From Daphnia carinata (Eukaryota > Arthropoda > Branchiopoda > Diplostraca > Daphniidae), in contig NC_081331.1 in the NCBI RefSeq assembly GCF_022539665.2, positions 8,525,534-8,589,533 of the forward strand: a stretch of 64,000 nt of DNA, in the 5' to 3' direction. The translations under genes and the position numbers were made by a program. Below are positions 33,213 to 45,272 of the stretch, in pieces; position 1 is the stretch's first letter; each line of letters begins with the position of its first letter. The notes under the pieces were generated by a model. It was not told the DNA's origin. It searched no databases and saw only the letters and a program-made list of their open reading frames with translations.

Positions 33213-33452
33213 ATGGTAGTTGAATCAGTACCGCGAAAGTTCAGACAAACTTTCATTTCTTGCCATCATTTGGTCTTCTTCGGATGCAAGCGTCGACTAG
33301 CGGATGTAAGCGTCCAGATGTTGGCAAGGACTTTTAACGAATATAAGTGCAATACTGACATCATAATCCATGCATTCAAGCTGCGCCGTGAAGAAGATAA
33401 ACAGGAGATGCAGGTGGTGTACTCTATTCGCGGCGATGAACAACACCATTAA
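33213..33452 (+). CDS. Possible 79-residue protein, family unknown
   Basis: The frame is complete from ATG (gcaATGg) to TAA, basic, with a CKRRLADVSVQMLARTF stretch and a His-rich end. The codons are not obviously biased. No domain, promoter or intron signals are evident. It could be a short host gene, an exon or chance. Confidence 0.2.
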   Translation: MVVESVPRKFRQTFISCHHLVFFGCKRRLADVSVQMLARTFNEYKCNTDIIIHAFKLRREEDKQEMQVVYSIRGDEQHH

Positions 33453-33530
33453 CGGATGAGTCGACCAATACCTTTGGATTGCTACACGGAAAGAGCGTTA
33501 TTTAAGTTAGAACAAGCATTAGTACAAGTT

Positions 33531-33890
33531 TTAAAAAGTCGAGCCATGTTTACGAGCCACGAAATTTTTACGTTTGTTGTCGGGAAGGAGGTAGGTATTG
33601 TAATTGCCTGAGTGACTTTGATAGCGTTGCCCATATGCTGGTCGTTCGTTTTCAGGAATTTCGGTAGGCCAATTCCGTTCCTGAATCGGTTGAGGTGTTA
33701 GTCCCGTTACTGCTGGCTGGACCGGCCTAGGAAAGGATCGAATACCGCTGTTCTTTACCATGAGATAGGGATCAACCTTCTCATCAACTGGTTGATATCG
33801 GATCTGAGGTTCGTAAAATGTCTGTTCACTGATCTCACTATGGACGGCCACAGAAGGCGAGACTTCATCTACCAGTAAAAAAGTTTGTAC
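33531..33890 (-). CDS. Possible terminal exon of an uncharacterised Pro/Gln-rich protein
   Basis: The minus-strand frame starts within a hydrophobic stretch (FVQTFLLVDE) like the end of a signal peptide. It continues with a Pro/Gln/Tyr-rich chain including RNWPTEIPENERPAYGQRY and ends at a stop at 33531. A degenerate second copy of its middle (GNGIRPSSRP, ERNWPFLP) lies at about 33890-34045 on the same strand. A repeated module favours a real gene family. No family is recognised. Confidence 0.3.
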   Translation of the reverse strand, partial: VQTFLLVDEVSPSVAVHSEISEQTFYEPQIRYQPVDEKVDPYLMVKNSGIRSFPRPVQPAVTGLTPQPIQERNWPTEIPENERPAYGQRYQSHSGNYNTYLLPDNKRKNFVARKHGSTF

Positions 33891-34137
33891 AAAGATACGA
33901 AGATTTTAGATGTTGGTAGGAATGGCCAGTTTCGTTCCGGGTTTTCTTTAGTTGGTGGAAATGCCGTAACTGCCGTAAAGTGTGGCCTAGACGAGGGTCG
34001 AATACCGTTGCCCTTTTTACCATTTGAAACTTAGGTTACTCAAATGTATGATATCTGTTTTCACCAGTATTAGCCTACACCTTACATTATGACCACATGG
34101 TGGGGTAGGAAAAAAAGGGAATTTAGGGTCAGCAAAG

Positions 34138-34470
34138 TTAATAATTTACGGAAGGTACATAGTAACTAATATGAAAGGGGGTGTGAGGGTGAGATGCTAT
34201 TTTTCGGGTTGGTCCTCTTGAAAAATTTGTGGTTGGTTTCCATCAGGGCTTCGTACAAAGTGTTGTATGACTAATGACTCGATTGGTGATTTTATTGTTG
34301 TTATTATGTAGGTTCCTAGGTGGGGGTGTGAAAAGTGTGATGTGGGAGTTTTCTATAAGGGCTTCGTAGATAGTTTCCGCATGCGTTGGAGCGATGGTGT
34401 CAGAACTCTCCCAAGCGAACCGTGAGAGCCCCCCGGGCGTTCCACAGTATGCAGGTAAGGACGGTCATTA
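34138..34470 (-). pseudogene. LINE endonuclease remnant with internal deletion
   Basis: On the minus strand the sequence begins near 34460 with ILWNARG, the endonuclease start. It jumps to ETIYEALIENSHITLFTPP (34400-34330), matching the second half of the domain. It then joins sequence shared with 30521-30610. It is a rearranged scrap of the same LINE family as 30340-30690. Confidence 0.55.
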
Positions 34471-34764
34471 CCTGTTGTGTGCGAGTGCGGGTGTGCGAGA
34501 CCCTTTTACAAAGCGGGAAACGTAATGCAGACAACACGCTAAAGGGTGAGGGATCCCGGGCGAGAACCTAAGTACATCCGAGAAATCACTAAAATTCGAA
34601 AGGAAAAAGTGATATGCAATAAAAGAAAGGAAAGACAAAAAATACGTTTCCGGTACGTGAAAACGTAAGCCAAACAGAATTCATCGTCTTTGACTGTGAA
34701 CTATGCTTCTGATCTCTGAAAAACCTACATGGAGAATATTTCTAGCAAGCAGCGATTCAGAAAG

Positions 34765-35168
34765 CAAAGTCTCAACTCAGGCATGATGACCTTTGCCAAC
34801 TACAACAGTCGCGTTCCACCGAAAGTCTTACAATTAGTGCTAGCTCAAGAGATTGGACACAATTTCGGTTCGCCTCACGATTATCCTAGCCATTATCGTC
34901 CTGAAAGGTTAAAATAGTATGAACGAGACATTCTTAATTGACATGAAGATGGAAGTCCGCCATAGTCGTGTTGACGATGTCGTCCAAGAACGTGTACAAT
35001 TGACTGACAATGCGATTTTTCATTTTCTTTTGTGTTACTAAATTAGGTTTCCGTCGGCCACTGTCGGCGAACTGCCAAACAATTCACGCTTCTCCAATTG
35101 CAGCGTGTGCAACATCTCGTGCGCTCTAGATGCTATCGAGCAAGGCAAAAAGATGAACTGCTTCACAG
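34765..35168 (+). pseudogene. ADAM10: ADAM10/Kuzbanian-like metalloprotease exons, zinc site altered
   Basis: Exon 1 (about 34765-34915) reads SGMMTFANYNSRVPPKV, then AQEIGHNFGSPHD, closely like the ADAM10 catalytic domain. Exon 2 (about 35047-35168) reads NNSRFSNCSVCNIS through KKMNCFTG and stops at a GTAATG donor, matching the next ADAM10 block. In the HExxHxxxxxH zinc motif the first histidine is glutamine (CAA at 34846-34848), so catalysis would be lost. Exon 1 also runs into a stop before a clear donor. The rest of the gene (prodomain, disintegrin, membrane segment) is not seen. I call it a pseudogene fragment. Confidence 0.65.
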
Positions 35169-35579
35169 GTAATGATCGAGCTCTTACGCCAATGAGGTGG
35201 ACCTACTAATGATTTCTTTTTAGTTGTCTTATTTCTCAGATTCGTTGGGTGCTTAGGCGGTAACAAAATTGAAGAATTTTTTCTTCAATCATGAAACGCT
35301 ACTCACCAAAGCACAATGGATAACGGTGAGCTGTATCAACTTGTTCTACGTTCTCTCTTTCTTCCCACCTCTGTGAAAATTTCGTGAGGTTAATGTCATC
35401 ATTTTAATTAGGCAGAAAAATTGTTGGACTGTCTTGCTTATGGGTGTAGTCTCTGTCCTGTTTATGAGGTTCTTCATCTGGTTTTGCGCTACTCACACCT
35501 CGTCTTCAAACCTGGATATGCAGCCTGCATTGATTATTTTGCATATTTTCCGATATCGGTGCAGCGCATGGCGACGGAA

Positions 35580-35725
35580 GCGGCCTCAGCAACAACAGTA
35601 GCAGCAACAACAACTGCAGCAGCAATAACAGTAAAAACAACAACAGACGCATTTTGTTTATTTTATATACAATTCAAAAGATACAGCAGCAACAACAACA
35701 GAAGCAATAAAATAACCATGATAGT
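35580..35725 (+). repeat. CAA/CAG trinucleotide-rich microsatellite
   Basis: There are interrupted runs of aacaacaac, gcagcaaca and acaacagcag. The overlapping open frame (Ala/Thr-rich) comes from the repeat. Confidence 0.6.
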
Positions 35726-35989
35726 GTAAAAATAATCCAGCCCGATACACTCGGCATACGTCTCATAGAGGCTATATGCAATATATTTATCAGCCAATAC
35801 CACAGCAATTTTTCTATTAAACATTTGTCGTTTCTAACAACAAATCAAAATGCAATATAATTACCAAAAATTATTAAATACCACTAACTAATAAAAAAAA
35901 TACAGAAAAATAATTTTAAATATTTTATTAACATTTAGTCTAATAACTATTATTTTCGATTATAAATTGAAATTTTTTAGTCATGAGAA

Positions 35990-36500
35990 ACGCAAGTTTT
36001 TGCCAATAAGTAGATTTCCCTCGATAGTTCTCCCAAATCCCATTAGCTCTATCAAAAACTTCATCCGCGGACTGAGAGCGGAAAAATTCCTTAGTCCTTT
36101 ACAACATCCCCCACATATTTTTCGTGGAATTCATGTCTGCTCCTTTTTGGTAGTCACGGAAGTAATACAATTTCATCCTGATGATCGTCAAACCAGTCCT
36201 TTGTTGTTTTGGGCTGGCGGATTGGCGACCTATCTTGAATAAGTTTGATACTCCTGATAGGAAATTTTGCATGCATGGAAAGAAGTATCTCCAGCTACTT
36301 GTCGCTATTCAGCTTGCGTTCAATCAGGACAAAATCCCCGGCACCACTTGATGAAAACTTAAGAAGTAATTTAAGCAGAAAATACGACGCTTTATTATCA
36401 AATTTAAACATAATACCCAAAAGATTTTTCGTTGGAGAAAATTACGCCTTTCTACTGTTGAAGCTGCAAAGTTACGCATCGAGTCTTGAGGTGAAATAGG
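35990..36500 (-). pseudogene. Tc1/mariner transposase remnant 1
   Basis: The minus-strand fragments read IFSNEKSF (first catalytic region), GAGDFVLIERKLNSDKYLEIL, KTTKDWFDDHQDEIVLLP and a decayed region after it, across several phases and stops. This order is that of a Tc1/mariner DDE transposase C-terminal half. No terminal repeats were found. It is a different family from the neighbour at 36831. Confidence 0.6.
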
Positions 36501-36830
36501 TAGGGTGATGAAACGTAAGCATAAAAGATTATGTTTCTTTTTTTCAACTTCCCGAATGGCTCGATGGCATAGCCATATAAACTTTTATGTTCAGCTTGAC
36601 CTGTCATTACCTTTTGTGATATTTTGAAAGCTCTGGGATGAGAAATGAAAAAGGCAGTCAAGTAAAAAATAGATACATCCTCAAACGCTAAATGTGATTT
36701 ATTGGTAGTAATAATACAAACAATAATTTACGACGCATGAGATCAGTCTCCGTCTTCTGGGGTCTCCTGGGGTCCGCGTTCAATGCTTGATCAAGTTGTA
36801 AATTTTTATGCAAATTATCGTTTACATATA

Positions 36831-37975
36831 CAGTACCCACCAGATGAATTGGATCACTCCCTTCCAATTTTGCTCTTTTAAGATGCGTAGAATAGGCCCT
36901 ACGGTGTCTCGCGCCAGGATTTCAGGTATTCATAAGTCATTCTCAGAAACTTCTGTATTAAAACCTTGTGTGGCCACCTTTTGCTTCGATCACTGCTTCA
37001 CAGCGGGATTTTGTAGTAAAAATGTATTTCGAGAAAGTTTCATTCAATAACTTGCAAATTTTGCCACAAAGCATTTTTCGAAGTGTTAAAGATTTTTCGT
37101 ATTTGGAGTCAAGATCCTAAATTTGTTCAATTGGATTAAGGTCCGTGCTTTGAGCTGGCCACACCATCTGCATAACTTCACCTAAATAGTAAGCAAGACT
37201 CTCATCGTTGACTCGAACCAATAACATGATTGAATAACCTACATACTAGTTTTTTTTTGTTATTTAAATACCCTCTACAAAGTCTAGATCCATATTTGGA
37301 ATCATTGTCCTCTTGGAAGAGAAACCCCCTTCCTAAAAGCCGCTTCCCCAGGAAGGGTGTGATGAATAGAAAATTTGGTGCTAAACCTGACAAAAATCTG
37401 ATTAACGGTAGATTTACGAACGTGAATAACAATAAGTTACCTACGTGTCCATGATACCTTCGATTTTTTTCAGGAGAACGGCACCTCTTACTGATATCGC
37501 ACCCCATACCATAACATTACCTGAACTTTATACCACTGATCGTTAGTCCAATTAACAAGTTCTGTGGTAAACGTCAAGCTTTTCACAACATTTTGCTGTC
37601 GCAATAAAGGTTTTTTTGCCGCAAAATGACCTCTAGGACCCCAGTTCAGTAAGCAGCGGCGAATAGTTGTTTTGGAAACAGTTTTCCCCGTGGTGAAGTT
37701 GAATGCTTCATTTATAACAGGCACTGTTTTAGTTCGGCCCCTCTTACTAATAAGTTTAAAGAAGCGCTTGTTCGAATCCGAAAAAACTTCATAACGGCCA
37801 CGTCCAGGTTTAGCCTTATTCGACTTTTTTTTATCAAATCGTATGATGTTGTACCGACCGGTGCTATATAGAAGACTAAATGATTTAATCACTGCACTGA
37901 TGAACAATAACGTTTTGTACGAATGAATTTGCCCCTCTCCCCTCCACACTTCACAATGTTTTTTAGAACCCATGT
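36831..37975 (-). pseudogene. Tc1-like transposase pseudogene with one probable element end
   Basis: On the minus strand the order is: an HTH-like part (RGRTKTVPVINEAFNF, VSKTTIRRCLLNWG), TELVNWTNDQWYKV, then VMLWYGV, GFLFQEDNDSK (second catalytic Asp), WPAQSTDLNPIEQI (third acidic residue) and EAVIEAKGGH at the C-terminus. The LWSDESKF-type block with the first Asp is missing between WYKV and VMLWYG, an internal deletion. There are also a phase change near 37500 and later stops. The left end cagtacccacc after TA at 36829 looks like a Tc1 terminus; the right end is not recognised. Confidence 0.75.
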
Positions 37976-38039
37976 GGTTTTTTCTTCAACAAAATGCGGT
38001 ACGCTAAATAATTTCATGGTTTTCATTATCTGGCTTTGA

Positions 38040-38829
38040 AACATAGAATTCCATGCAAATAAGAATTCACAAATAAGTTTTAAAATCTAAAAATGTTTCC
38101 TTCTAAAATTAAGACAAAAATATGTATGCATGAACGCCCCTATCGCTTTCTCGCATTAGCATAATTGTCAATTTAAACGAAAAGCATTCTGAATTATATA
38201 TGGTCACGATATCAACCAGACTTTCAACGCACTCAAGAAGTTAAAGATGTATTGTAATGAGCATGGTGATGAGGGTCGTGATCCGGTCGTACTCAAAGGG
38301 CTCCGGATCCGTGTTTTCGGTCATCTTCCATGGCGCTCTGGACATCCATCAGATTCCGCTGGGTCTCCTATTTATTCGTGGGATTGACGAACAGCTCCGC
38401 AGGATCCCTCGTCGTGTAGGGTGGATGCTAACGTAATCTCCGGCTTCCGGGTCGGACCATTGGCAAGTATAGGTTGGGAGTTTATGTGCCTCGCTTAGAG
38501 CGTTGTGCTCCCTTTCGCACTAGTCGGGAAGCCCATTTGTCCGAATGTGCGGTAAATGATGATGGCCGCTGGAAAACAACTTGTTTTCTTCAACGAAAGG
38601 CTTCAGGTCATGCAACTAGAGTCGATTCGTTTCAGTATGGCTAGCGCAGGTGTGGCGGCGAGTTCGATCATGATTGTCCAGATCGATTCATGAAGGTCAC
38701 CTTTTTCTTTTCTAGGAAGGTGACGCTTTCCCTTACTACTAAATCGAAAACCGATAGTGCATCAATCACTGTCATCAGGGGGAATAAGTGAACTAGCATG
38801 GCTAGTCCCTATGGCAGGGAGGGGTCGCC
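38040..38829. other. No gene recognised
   Basis: This is mixed sequence between Tc1 and gypsy remnants. Positions 38270-38770 may be decayed retroelement sequence by composition, but no motif supports a call. Confidence 0.3.
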
Positions 38830-38869
38830 GGTTACGTTGCTAGTGGCAACGCAACAGCCCTTTCTCCGT

Positions 38870-39722
38870 TGTCCTCTGGGGCCAGAAGTCTGTCGGCCAC
38901 CCACTGTTGTCGACTCCGGTCCCTCGGCATCTCAGTCTTAGTGGGGGCTCGTAGTTGGTCGGCGCTTGAGCCTCTTCTATTCTCCCCCACGTCATTACCG
39001 CTGTCGTGCTTGTAGTTTGGGCTAAGGGCTTTGCTTGCTCTTTTCAACTGCTATCCTGTTGGTGGAACGATTTCATACTACTGACATGAACTATATCAGT
39101 TTTTTTCCGTTGAGAAGATGGACCTCGTGGTTCACCAGTGTGGTCTGTCTCACAAATCGATAATGTCCCATCCAGCGATAGAAGAGCTCCCCAACATGAC
39201 CGACCTTGCATATCGGCTTGTAGACTAAAACGAGGACGATTGGCTAGAAGCTGGCATCGCGGTGTTTGACATCAATCGACCACTTCTTTTTCTGTCGTAT
39301 TTCGTCGAGCCGTCACTTGCACGACGGCGTGTGTTTGAAGGTTAGGCGGTCGCTGTGCTGCACCACATATTGTGTTGGATACCACTCTCTTTGGTGACAA
39401 TGTTACCGATCCCCAGATGGAGGTCTCTGGGTAACAGTGGCTCTATTCCGTATCTTAGAAAGAACGGGCTGAAACCGGTTGACACTTGTTGGCTCATGTT
39501 GTAGAAGAAGCACACATAGGGCAAGGCCCCATCCCAGTCGCGGTGGTCACGGGGGTCACATACATCGATAGCGCGCCAGGTAGGATATGATTCATCCTTT
39601 TCACTTGACTGTTGGCGCTCGGATGAAACGCGGAGGTCGTCTTGTGGTTCCTGCTTAGCAGTCTCTTTTGGTGAACCTTTTTTTTTAAGAACGGGAATGA
39701 TACGATAGACAGGGATGCTCAC
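38870..39722 (-). pseudogene. Ty3/gypsy integrase C-terminal fragment
   Basis: The minus-strand frame 39722-39342 shows DHRDWDGALPYVCFFYN and STGFSPFFLRYGIEPLLP, the classic end of a Ty3/gypsy integrase core. Downstream (39240-39080) a phase-shifted stretch resembles the GPYRV-type C-terminal domain. Gag, RT and LTRs are not joined to it. The minus-strand frames at 40640-41240 may be a separated piece of the same element. Confidence 0.7.
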
Positions 39723-39844
39723 TCAGTAGACGACGGGGGAAATAGAGTGGCGAGAGAAATGTCAGAAGTGTTGCGGATGTAGCCGGCGTTGAACCCAAAT
39801 CGTGAGAATCAGGTAAGGACGGGGATAACGGCGTGGGATGTGAA

Positions 39845-40080
39845 GATGAGAATATTCCGATGGTCACACGAGACACGTATATTTACTTGACACACAGGTA
39901 TTTTACAATTCGCGAAGGGAAGCCAGCAAGATGCGGAGCTCCTTCTTAGGACCACTTGGTAGACGGCGAGGTAACTAACTGCCTTACATAATTGATAGCA
40001 GACGACCCGTCGCATACCTTTCGGTCTGCCATCTAACAAGGGGAGGTGGAAGCGGGACACTAGATGGGGGAACATGATAG
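39845..40080. repeat. Segment shared with the interior of the hAT element
   Basis: ttcgcgaagggaagccagca and gctccttcttagga, with flanking cgtatatttac, resemble 20040-20200 inside the hAT element (cgcgaacggaagccagca, gctccttcttaaagga). It may be an LTR piece of a gypsy element that a hAT copy also carried; its origin is not established. Confidence 0.4.
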
Positions 40081-40640
40081 GATATAGGGTTGCTCGTAAC
40101 AGAAGTAAAGGCCCAGGAAATAGAGAGAACGGTTAATGGTGTTGTAGAAACTATAGGCGGGAGACTTCAAGAAGCTCCGGCGATATTAGACGGAGAGGCC
40201 CGTGTACGACCTAAGCTTAAATGTTAACGAGAAGTGATGAGTTGAGGCCACAAGACTAGATAAAAAGAAGGCCGGTAGCCCGCGAAATGTGATTGAAATT
40301 TGCTGACTGTTTTTGCATATATGTAGAATGTTCTCTAGCGCTGAGAAGCCGAACGGGTTGCTAGAAACCCAACGGGAATTCAGCTCTTAGATAATCCGAA
40401 AATAAGAGTCTATAACCTGAAGAAAAACCCATCAAGGATTGATCAGCGCGGTTGAAGTTAGAAGAGGAGGAGGATAATCCTGAGGCCGAGATAAAGAAGA
40501 TCAGCGGTGACATCTGGACCAGCGTTTTAAGTTATGTGCAGTAACTTTGGTTAATCTGTCAATGGTGTTTTCCTATACGAGTATATAAGGGCCGGTTAGG
40601 CCTAGGTAATAGCACACAATTTTTTCACCGAACCCTGGAG
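40080..40640 (+). repeat. Diverged LTR fragment of the BEL-B type
   Basis: It shares a series of words in order with 53390-53900: gactgttttt, tatgtagaa, gttctctagcg, agcggtgacatctggaccag and a TATA-like tatataa near 40591. It lacks the tgtcagaaattcc start. It probably derives from another insertion of the same LTR family. Confidence 0.5.
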
Positions 40641-41358
40641 TCTACTTTTTTCAGCCGGGACTAGAGCTATGCAACGCATAAGAATATTTTCTCTTTCTTT
40701 TACGTGTCTGTCTGGTTCTTTCGCGCCAGTCGTGTGTCCCCGACGATAAATCCGGAACCCGAGTAACCTTGCCGGAACCCCATGCCGGTTCTAGCACTGT
40801 AAACAAAGACTTGCCAGTCTCGCGCGGAAGAACATTCGCTGGTACTCCACTGGTACTAGGCCATTCACAAATACACTCTTTCACCTTCTGAGTAGGCAGT
40901 TTTCGATGGTGAACTTAGGCCGTCAACCGAAACTCCACAACGGGAATGGATTGTTACACGGTTTTGTAGCGTTCCAGTCCAAGTAAGGCACTGGCGAAAC
41001 AGTATCGATGTTCCGGTTTCTGCAGCGTCAACGCTGGATCCCTTGGCTTGTACGGTGGTGGTTTCTTTAATCTCTACAGAGCCCACCTTACACCGTGGCT
41101 GGGGATAACCACGCTTCCCTCTGCGTATAGGTTTTTACGGTCGTCACCATCTCTGTCGAAGTGCGCATGATTATTGGGTTGGCTACCATCCCTTTGGTTT
41201 TGAAAACCTTTTCGCTCGGTTCCAGTAACCACGGTTCATGGGGCCATTGAACCTGGGACGGGGACGCACAATCTTTGAACGTCTGACGTCATTGCGCTGG
41301 TCTCCACCTTCCCGTCGATAAGCGTGGCTAAGCTTCTAAGCTTCGCAAAAGTTACCCG
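40640..41358 (-). other. Possible gypsy gag-protease remnant
   Basis: Two minus-strand frames (41086-40865 and 40884-40651) overlap by 20 bases in different phases and together look like a decayed retroelement chain. No catalytic motif is clear. It may belong with the integrase fragment at 38870-39722. Confidence 0.25.
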
Positions 41359-41439
41359 TGTCGGAAATTCCGATGCACGACTCACGCCCAGGGTCCGATA
41401 AGGGAGAAGAAGGCACGAAAGGAAGACAAGGAGACCGGA

Positions 41440-43100
41440 CGACGACAGGCACAGTTTGCAACCCTGCCAAAGGTCAAGGAATCTCACACGACTATCATAG
41501 CAGCAGCTCAGAAAGCTGCAGAAAACGCCGAAGCGCATGCGAGGTTCCGTCTTGAGACCAGCAAGCTCAGGCGCGGGAGCTACAGGAGGAGCTACAGCAA
41601 ATATCCTAGAAAGATCAAGAGAGATAAAATAGTTACTATCGGTGATCCCAACATCGCCACCAACCCCAGCAGCATTGGCCAACGAAATAAAAGCCCTGGC
41701 AGTAGATCCAACCCCGGGACCTTCCAGCAACCTGGAAGCAAAGAAAGCTAAGTCCACAGCTCACGATACTCCAAAGAAGGGGAAAAATCAACCGTACCAG
41801 AGGACAGACTTAGCAGGCACCTAGCGTAAAGGTTCGCTAAGACTGGGCTGATTTCGTCACCGGACGAGGACGAAATCTTAAAATCCCCGTACTCAGCGTA
41901 AAAAAAGACACATACATTCTTTTGTAAAAAAATTCTGGTTTATAAATAAGTACATAAATAAAACAGTGTTGATAAGGACAGTCCAGGCAGAAAATACCAG
42001 ACAAGCGGTAGCTTGTGCGGAAATCTCCGCGTCATCAGACGACGACCACATTGAAAGCAAGCTCACAAGCATGGAAAATGAGATAAGGAAATTTAGGGAA
42101 ACCTTGGTATCGCATGCGTTAACTACACAGAAACTTGACAGAGAAGTAAGCAAAAAAGAGCACTGGAAGAAAACTTAGAAGCCGTAGCGGACAGGGTCAC
42201 GTAGTTAGAGAGCAAAATAGCGGGACATAACAATTTAGAAATTATCAGCAGTAGCGAAAATGATCAAGGAAATAGGCGAACGAAGTAACGGCGTCCTGAA
42301 CTAGACTGCAGAATTAATAGAACAGGCGCGGCAAAGGTTGTCTCGGAAGAACAAATCCCAATGGTAATAGAACATGTAAAAGGAGAAATAAAACGATAAT
42401 AGATAAAGCAAAAGAAGAGGTTAGAGAAATTCACGACATCATGCCCGGTCTAGAAATTAGCCCAATAAGGATGTCCGAACCATTACAAACATCTTCAAGG
42501 GTAGAGTCTATGGGAGGTTCAAGAATAGAGTTGTTGGAAGATCGGGAACTAATACGCAAAGAGTTGCTAAAAAGCATATGCCTAGCTTACGCCGACGCGG
42601 AAATTAAAGAAAGATATATAGAATAGGCAGAGGGTAGATGGGCAGCAATGATAAAAATAAATGATAAATAGGCACTAGTATCTACAGCGGCAGAGAAAGC
42701 CAAAGACAGAGAACTAGCAGACACATATTGAGAAAGGAATAAAAAAACGGACGTCCAATCACTAGTAGTGAGAACAGCGCTACCATTACCGACGTTCAAT
42801 GGGGATTTAACAACCTGGAAAGGGTGGAGATCGAGGTGGGCAGAAAAGAAGAAATCGAAACAGAGAATGAGGAAACAGAGAGCCTAACAATAAATACCTT
42901 CGGATCAAACCAAATAAAGAAGGATACGATGAAATCGTACGTAATTTGGTTAGTGCGAGAAGACAACGGGAAAATAAAAATAAGAACCACAGCAATAAAA
43001 TTCATAGCGAAGGCCACACCAGTAGTGTAGTCAGAGTTAACAAAAACCCTCATGGAACACAAGGAGAGGAACGCAGACGGGAGACACTACAAAAACGACA
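41440..43100 (+). pseudogene. BEL-B Gag remnant
   Basis: Short open pieces encode a Lys/Glu/Ala-rich helical N-terminal region, then LPLPTFNGDLTTWKGW near 42780, the recognisable start of a DUF1759-type Gag core. Stops occur about every 100-200 bases. Confidence 0.6.
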
Positions 43101-43379
43101 GCAAAAAAGAGTTTGAGTTCGTGATAGGATGTGATTACTCTTAACAGATCTTAAGACACCATACGAAACAAGGCGCAGACGAATCAGTTGCATGAGTCAG
43201 AGAGGTCGGGTAGGTAATCTTTGGAGCACCCACAGGGAATGCCCAGAACACAACTCTAATGGCACAGGCAGTCAGTAAAAAAGCAATGATGGACTTCAAA
43301 GAGTTTTGGAGCGTGAACACATGGGGGTAACGGCACAAGAGCTAGAAGATCCGGGGTTCTTGAAAGTATACCAGGACAC

Positions 43380-45270
43380 AATAAAACAAAGACATAACAG
43401 GAAAATACGAAGCATTATTCCCGTTCAAAAACAACAGAAGAACAATGGAGACAAATAAAAACATCGCTCTAATAAGGCTATCAGGGCATTTAAGAAGCCC
43501 TGAAGCAGGAGGAAAAACTGGTCTATCACAAAGTCTCTAACAGTACCTAGAGAAAGGGTACATAAAAGAAATAGACAAAGATTACAAAGGGGTATGTACA
43601 TACCTCCCTCAGATCAGATAGACCAGTGAAAGGAAAGAAGCGTCTACCACAAAGATTAGACCAGTATTCGATGGGTCACTCAATCAACAGAACAGGCCCA
43701 TTCTGAACGATCTGTTGGAAACAGGGCCGAATTTGAACCCAGACTTATTAGCGGTATTACTGCGATTCCGATAACACAAGAAATACTGGATAGTAGACAT
43801 CACGCAGGCATTCTACAGATAGGAATACAAGAGGAACATGCGAAAATAGTCAGATTCATATGGATAAAAAATCCGCACCAGGAGCTGGCAGAGCTGGTGG
43901 AGTACAAAAGAAACGAGTCCCATTTGGGCTTTCAAGCGTCCCATTTATACTTAGGGCAGTGATCCTAAAATGTGTAGAAGATAACGAAGCACAATTTTCA
44001 GAACTTGCGGAACAAATGAGAAAGCAATTGTACGTAGATGATTGGCTAGGAGGTGCCAAGACGATACGGCAAGCAGTGGAACTGACCGTGCAATTACAAC
44101 AGCTGTTCAGTATGGCGAAGATGCAACTAAAAAGGTGGACACCCAATAACAAAGCAATAAGAGAACAACTAAGGACAATACAGTTCCACAACGAACAGTA
44201 ACCGTGGGAGAAGGCAATGAAGAGATCGTAAAGGCCCTAGGAGTAACGTGGGACCCAAGAACAGGTACCTTCCGATTCAATACTAAAGAGATAATAGAAG
44301 AGATAAACAAATGAACAAAAGGCCTACTAAGAGATCTTTAGCCTGGCACTAAAAGTGTTTGATCCTCTAGGACTGATATCACCAATAGTAGTGGTAGCGA
44401 AGATAATCATGCAGAGGGTATGGATGGCAAAGATGGGATGGGACGAGCCAATTCCGGCAAAAATAATACCACACTGGGAAACATTCGTGAAAGAATTATC
44501 AGACCTAACAGACACTAGAATAGACAGATGGTAGCGGAAGGCTGGCAACAATTACACCTGTTCCATGATGCCAGCGATGACGCATACAGCGGGGCAGAGT
44601 ATATACAGAACGGGGATCAGACCAGGTTACTATGTTGTAGACGGAAGATGTAGACCGGAATAGCACCAGACCCCAAGAAATCTGTGTCCACACCACGATT
44701 GGAATTACTGAATAACCTGCTAGCAGTGAATTTAGGAAGCTATATTGAGACAGCACTGAGCACACCTTTGGATAAAACTCTATGGACCGATTCAGCCATA
44801 GCCTACTGGGGGATAAATGGAGAGTCTGGACAGTGGAAACAATTTGTCCACAACAGGGTAAGAGAAATCAGGGAAAAGGTTTCGGAATACGCAATATGAT
44901 ACTGCCAAGGAAAATATTGAATCCAGAATCCAGCAAACATAGCTTCAAGAGGAGCCACAGTGAGCCTCTTGAATAAAAAAAGAGCCTGGTGGCTGGGGCC
45001 GGATTGGCTGAACGACAGAAGCAGATGACCAGAAAACCCAGTGCAAGCAGATAAAAGGTGGGCGATAGACAAAACCAGAAGAGCTAAGAATAGCGATGTA
45101 ACACAATGTAGAATAACAAATGAGGAAAAATGGTATGAAGATTATGGAAAGCTGCGAACCATCAAGAATATGGGCAACGGTTAAAAGAGCGGTGCAGCAG
45201 TTGAAAGGCGAAGCAAGTCCGACACGCAGTTGGGCAAAGTCACAGTAGGACCATACAAAAAGGATTTCAG
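43380..45270 (+). pseudogene. BEL-B protease-proximal pol, RT and RNase H remnant
   Basis: Recognisable blocks are TKIRPVFDGSLNQQN (43650), LNPDLLAVLLRFR, VPFGLSSVPFILRA and QLYVDDWLGGAK (about 44020-44055, intact catalytic YVDD), then LHLFHDASDDAYS (RNase H, 44555), TPRLELLNNLLAV and TLWTDSAIAYWGI. Phase changes and stops separate them. The frame is cut by the BEL-C insertion at 45272. Confidence 0.75.
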
Positions 45271-45272
45271 TA

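Noticed and set aside
35421-35729. Ala/Thr-rich 102-codon frame
   Set aside because: It is produced by a CAA/CAG microsatellite following unrelated sequence.
41236-41757. 173-codon minus-strand frame
   Set aside because: It spans the BEL-B LTR start and the Gag-like region of the other strand; no domain.
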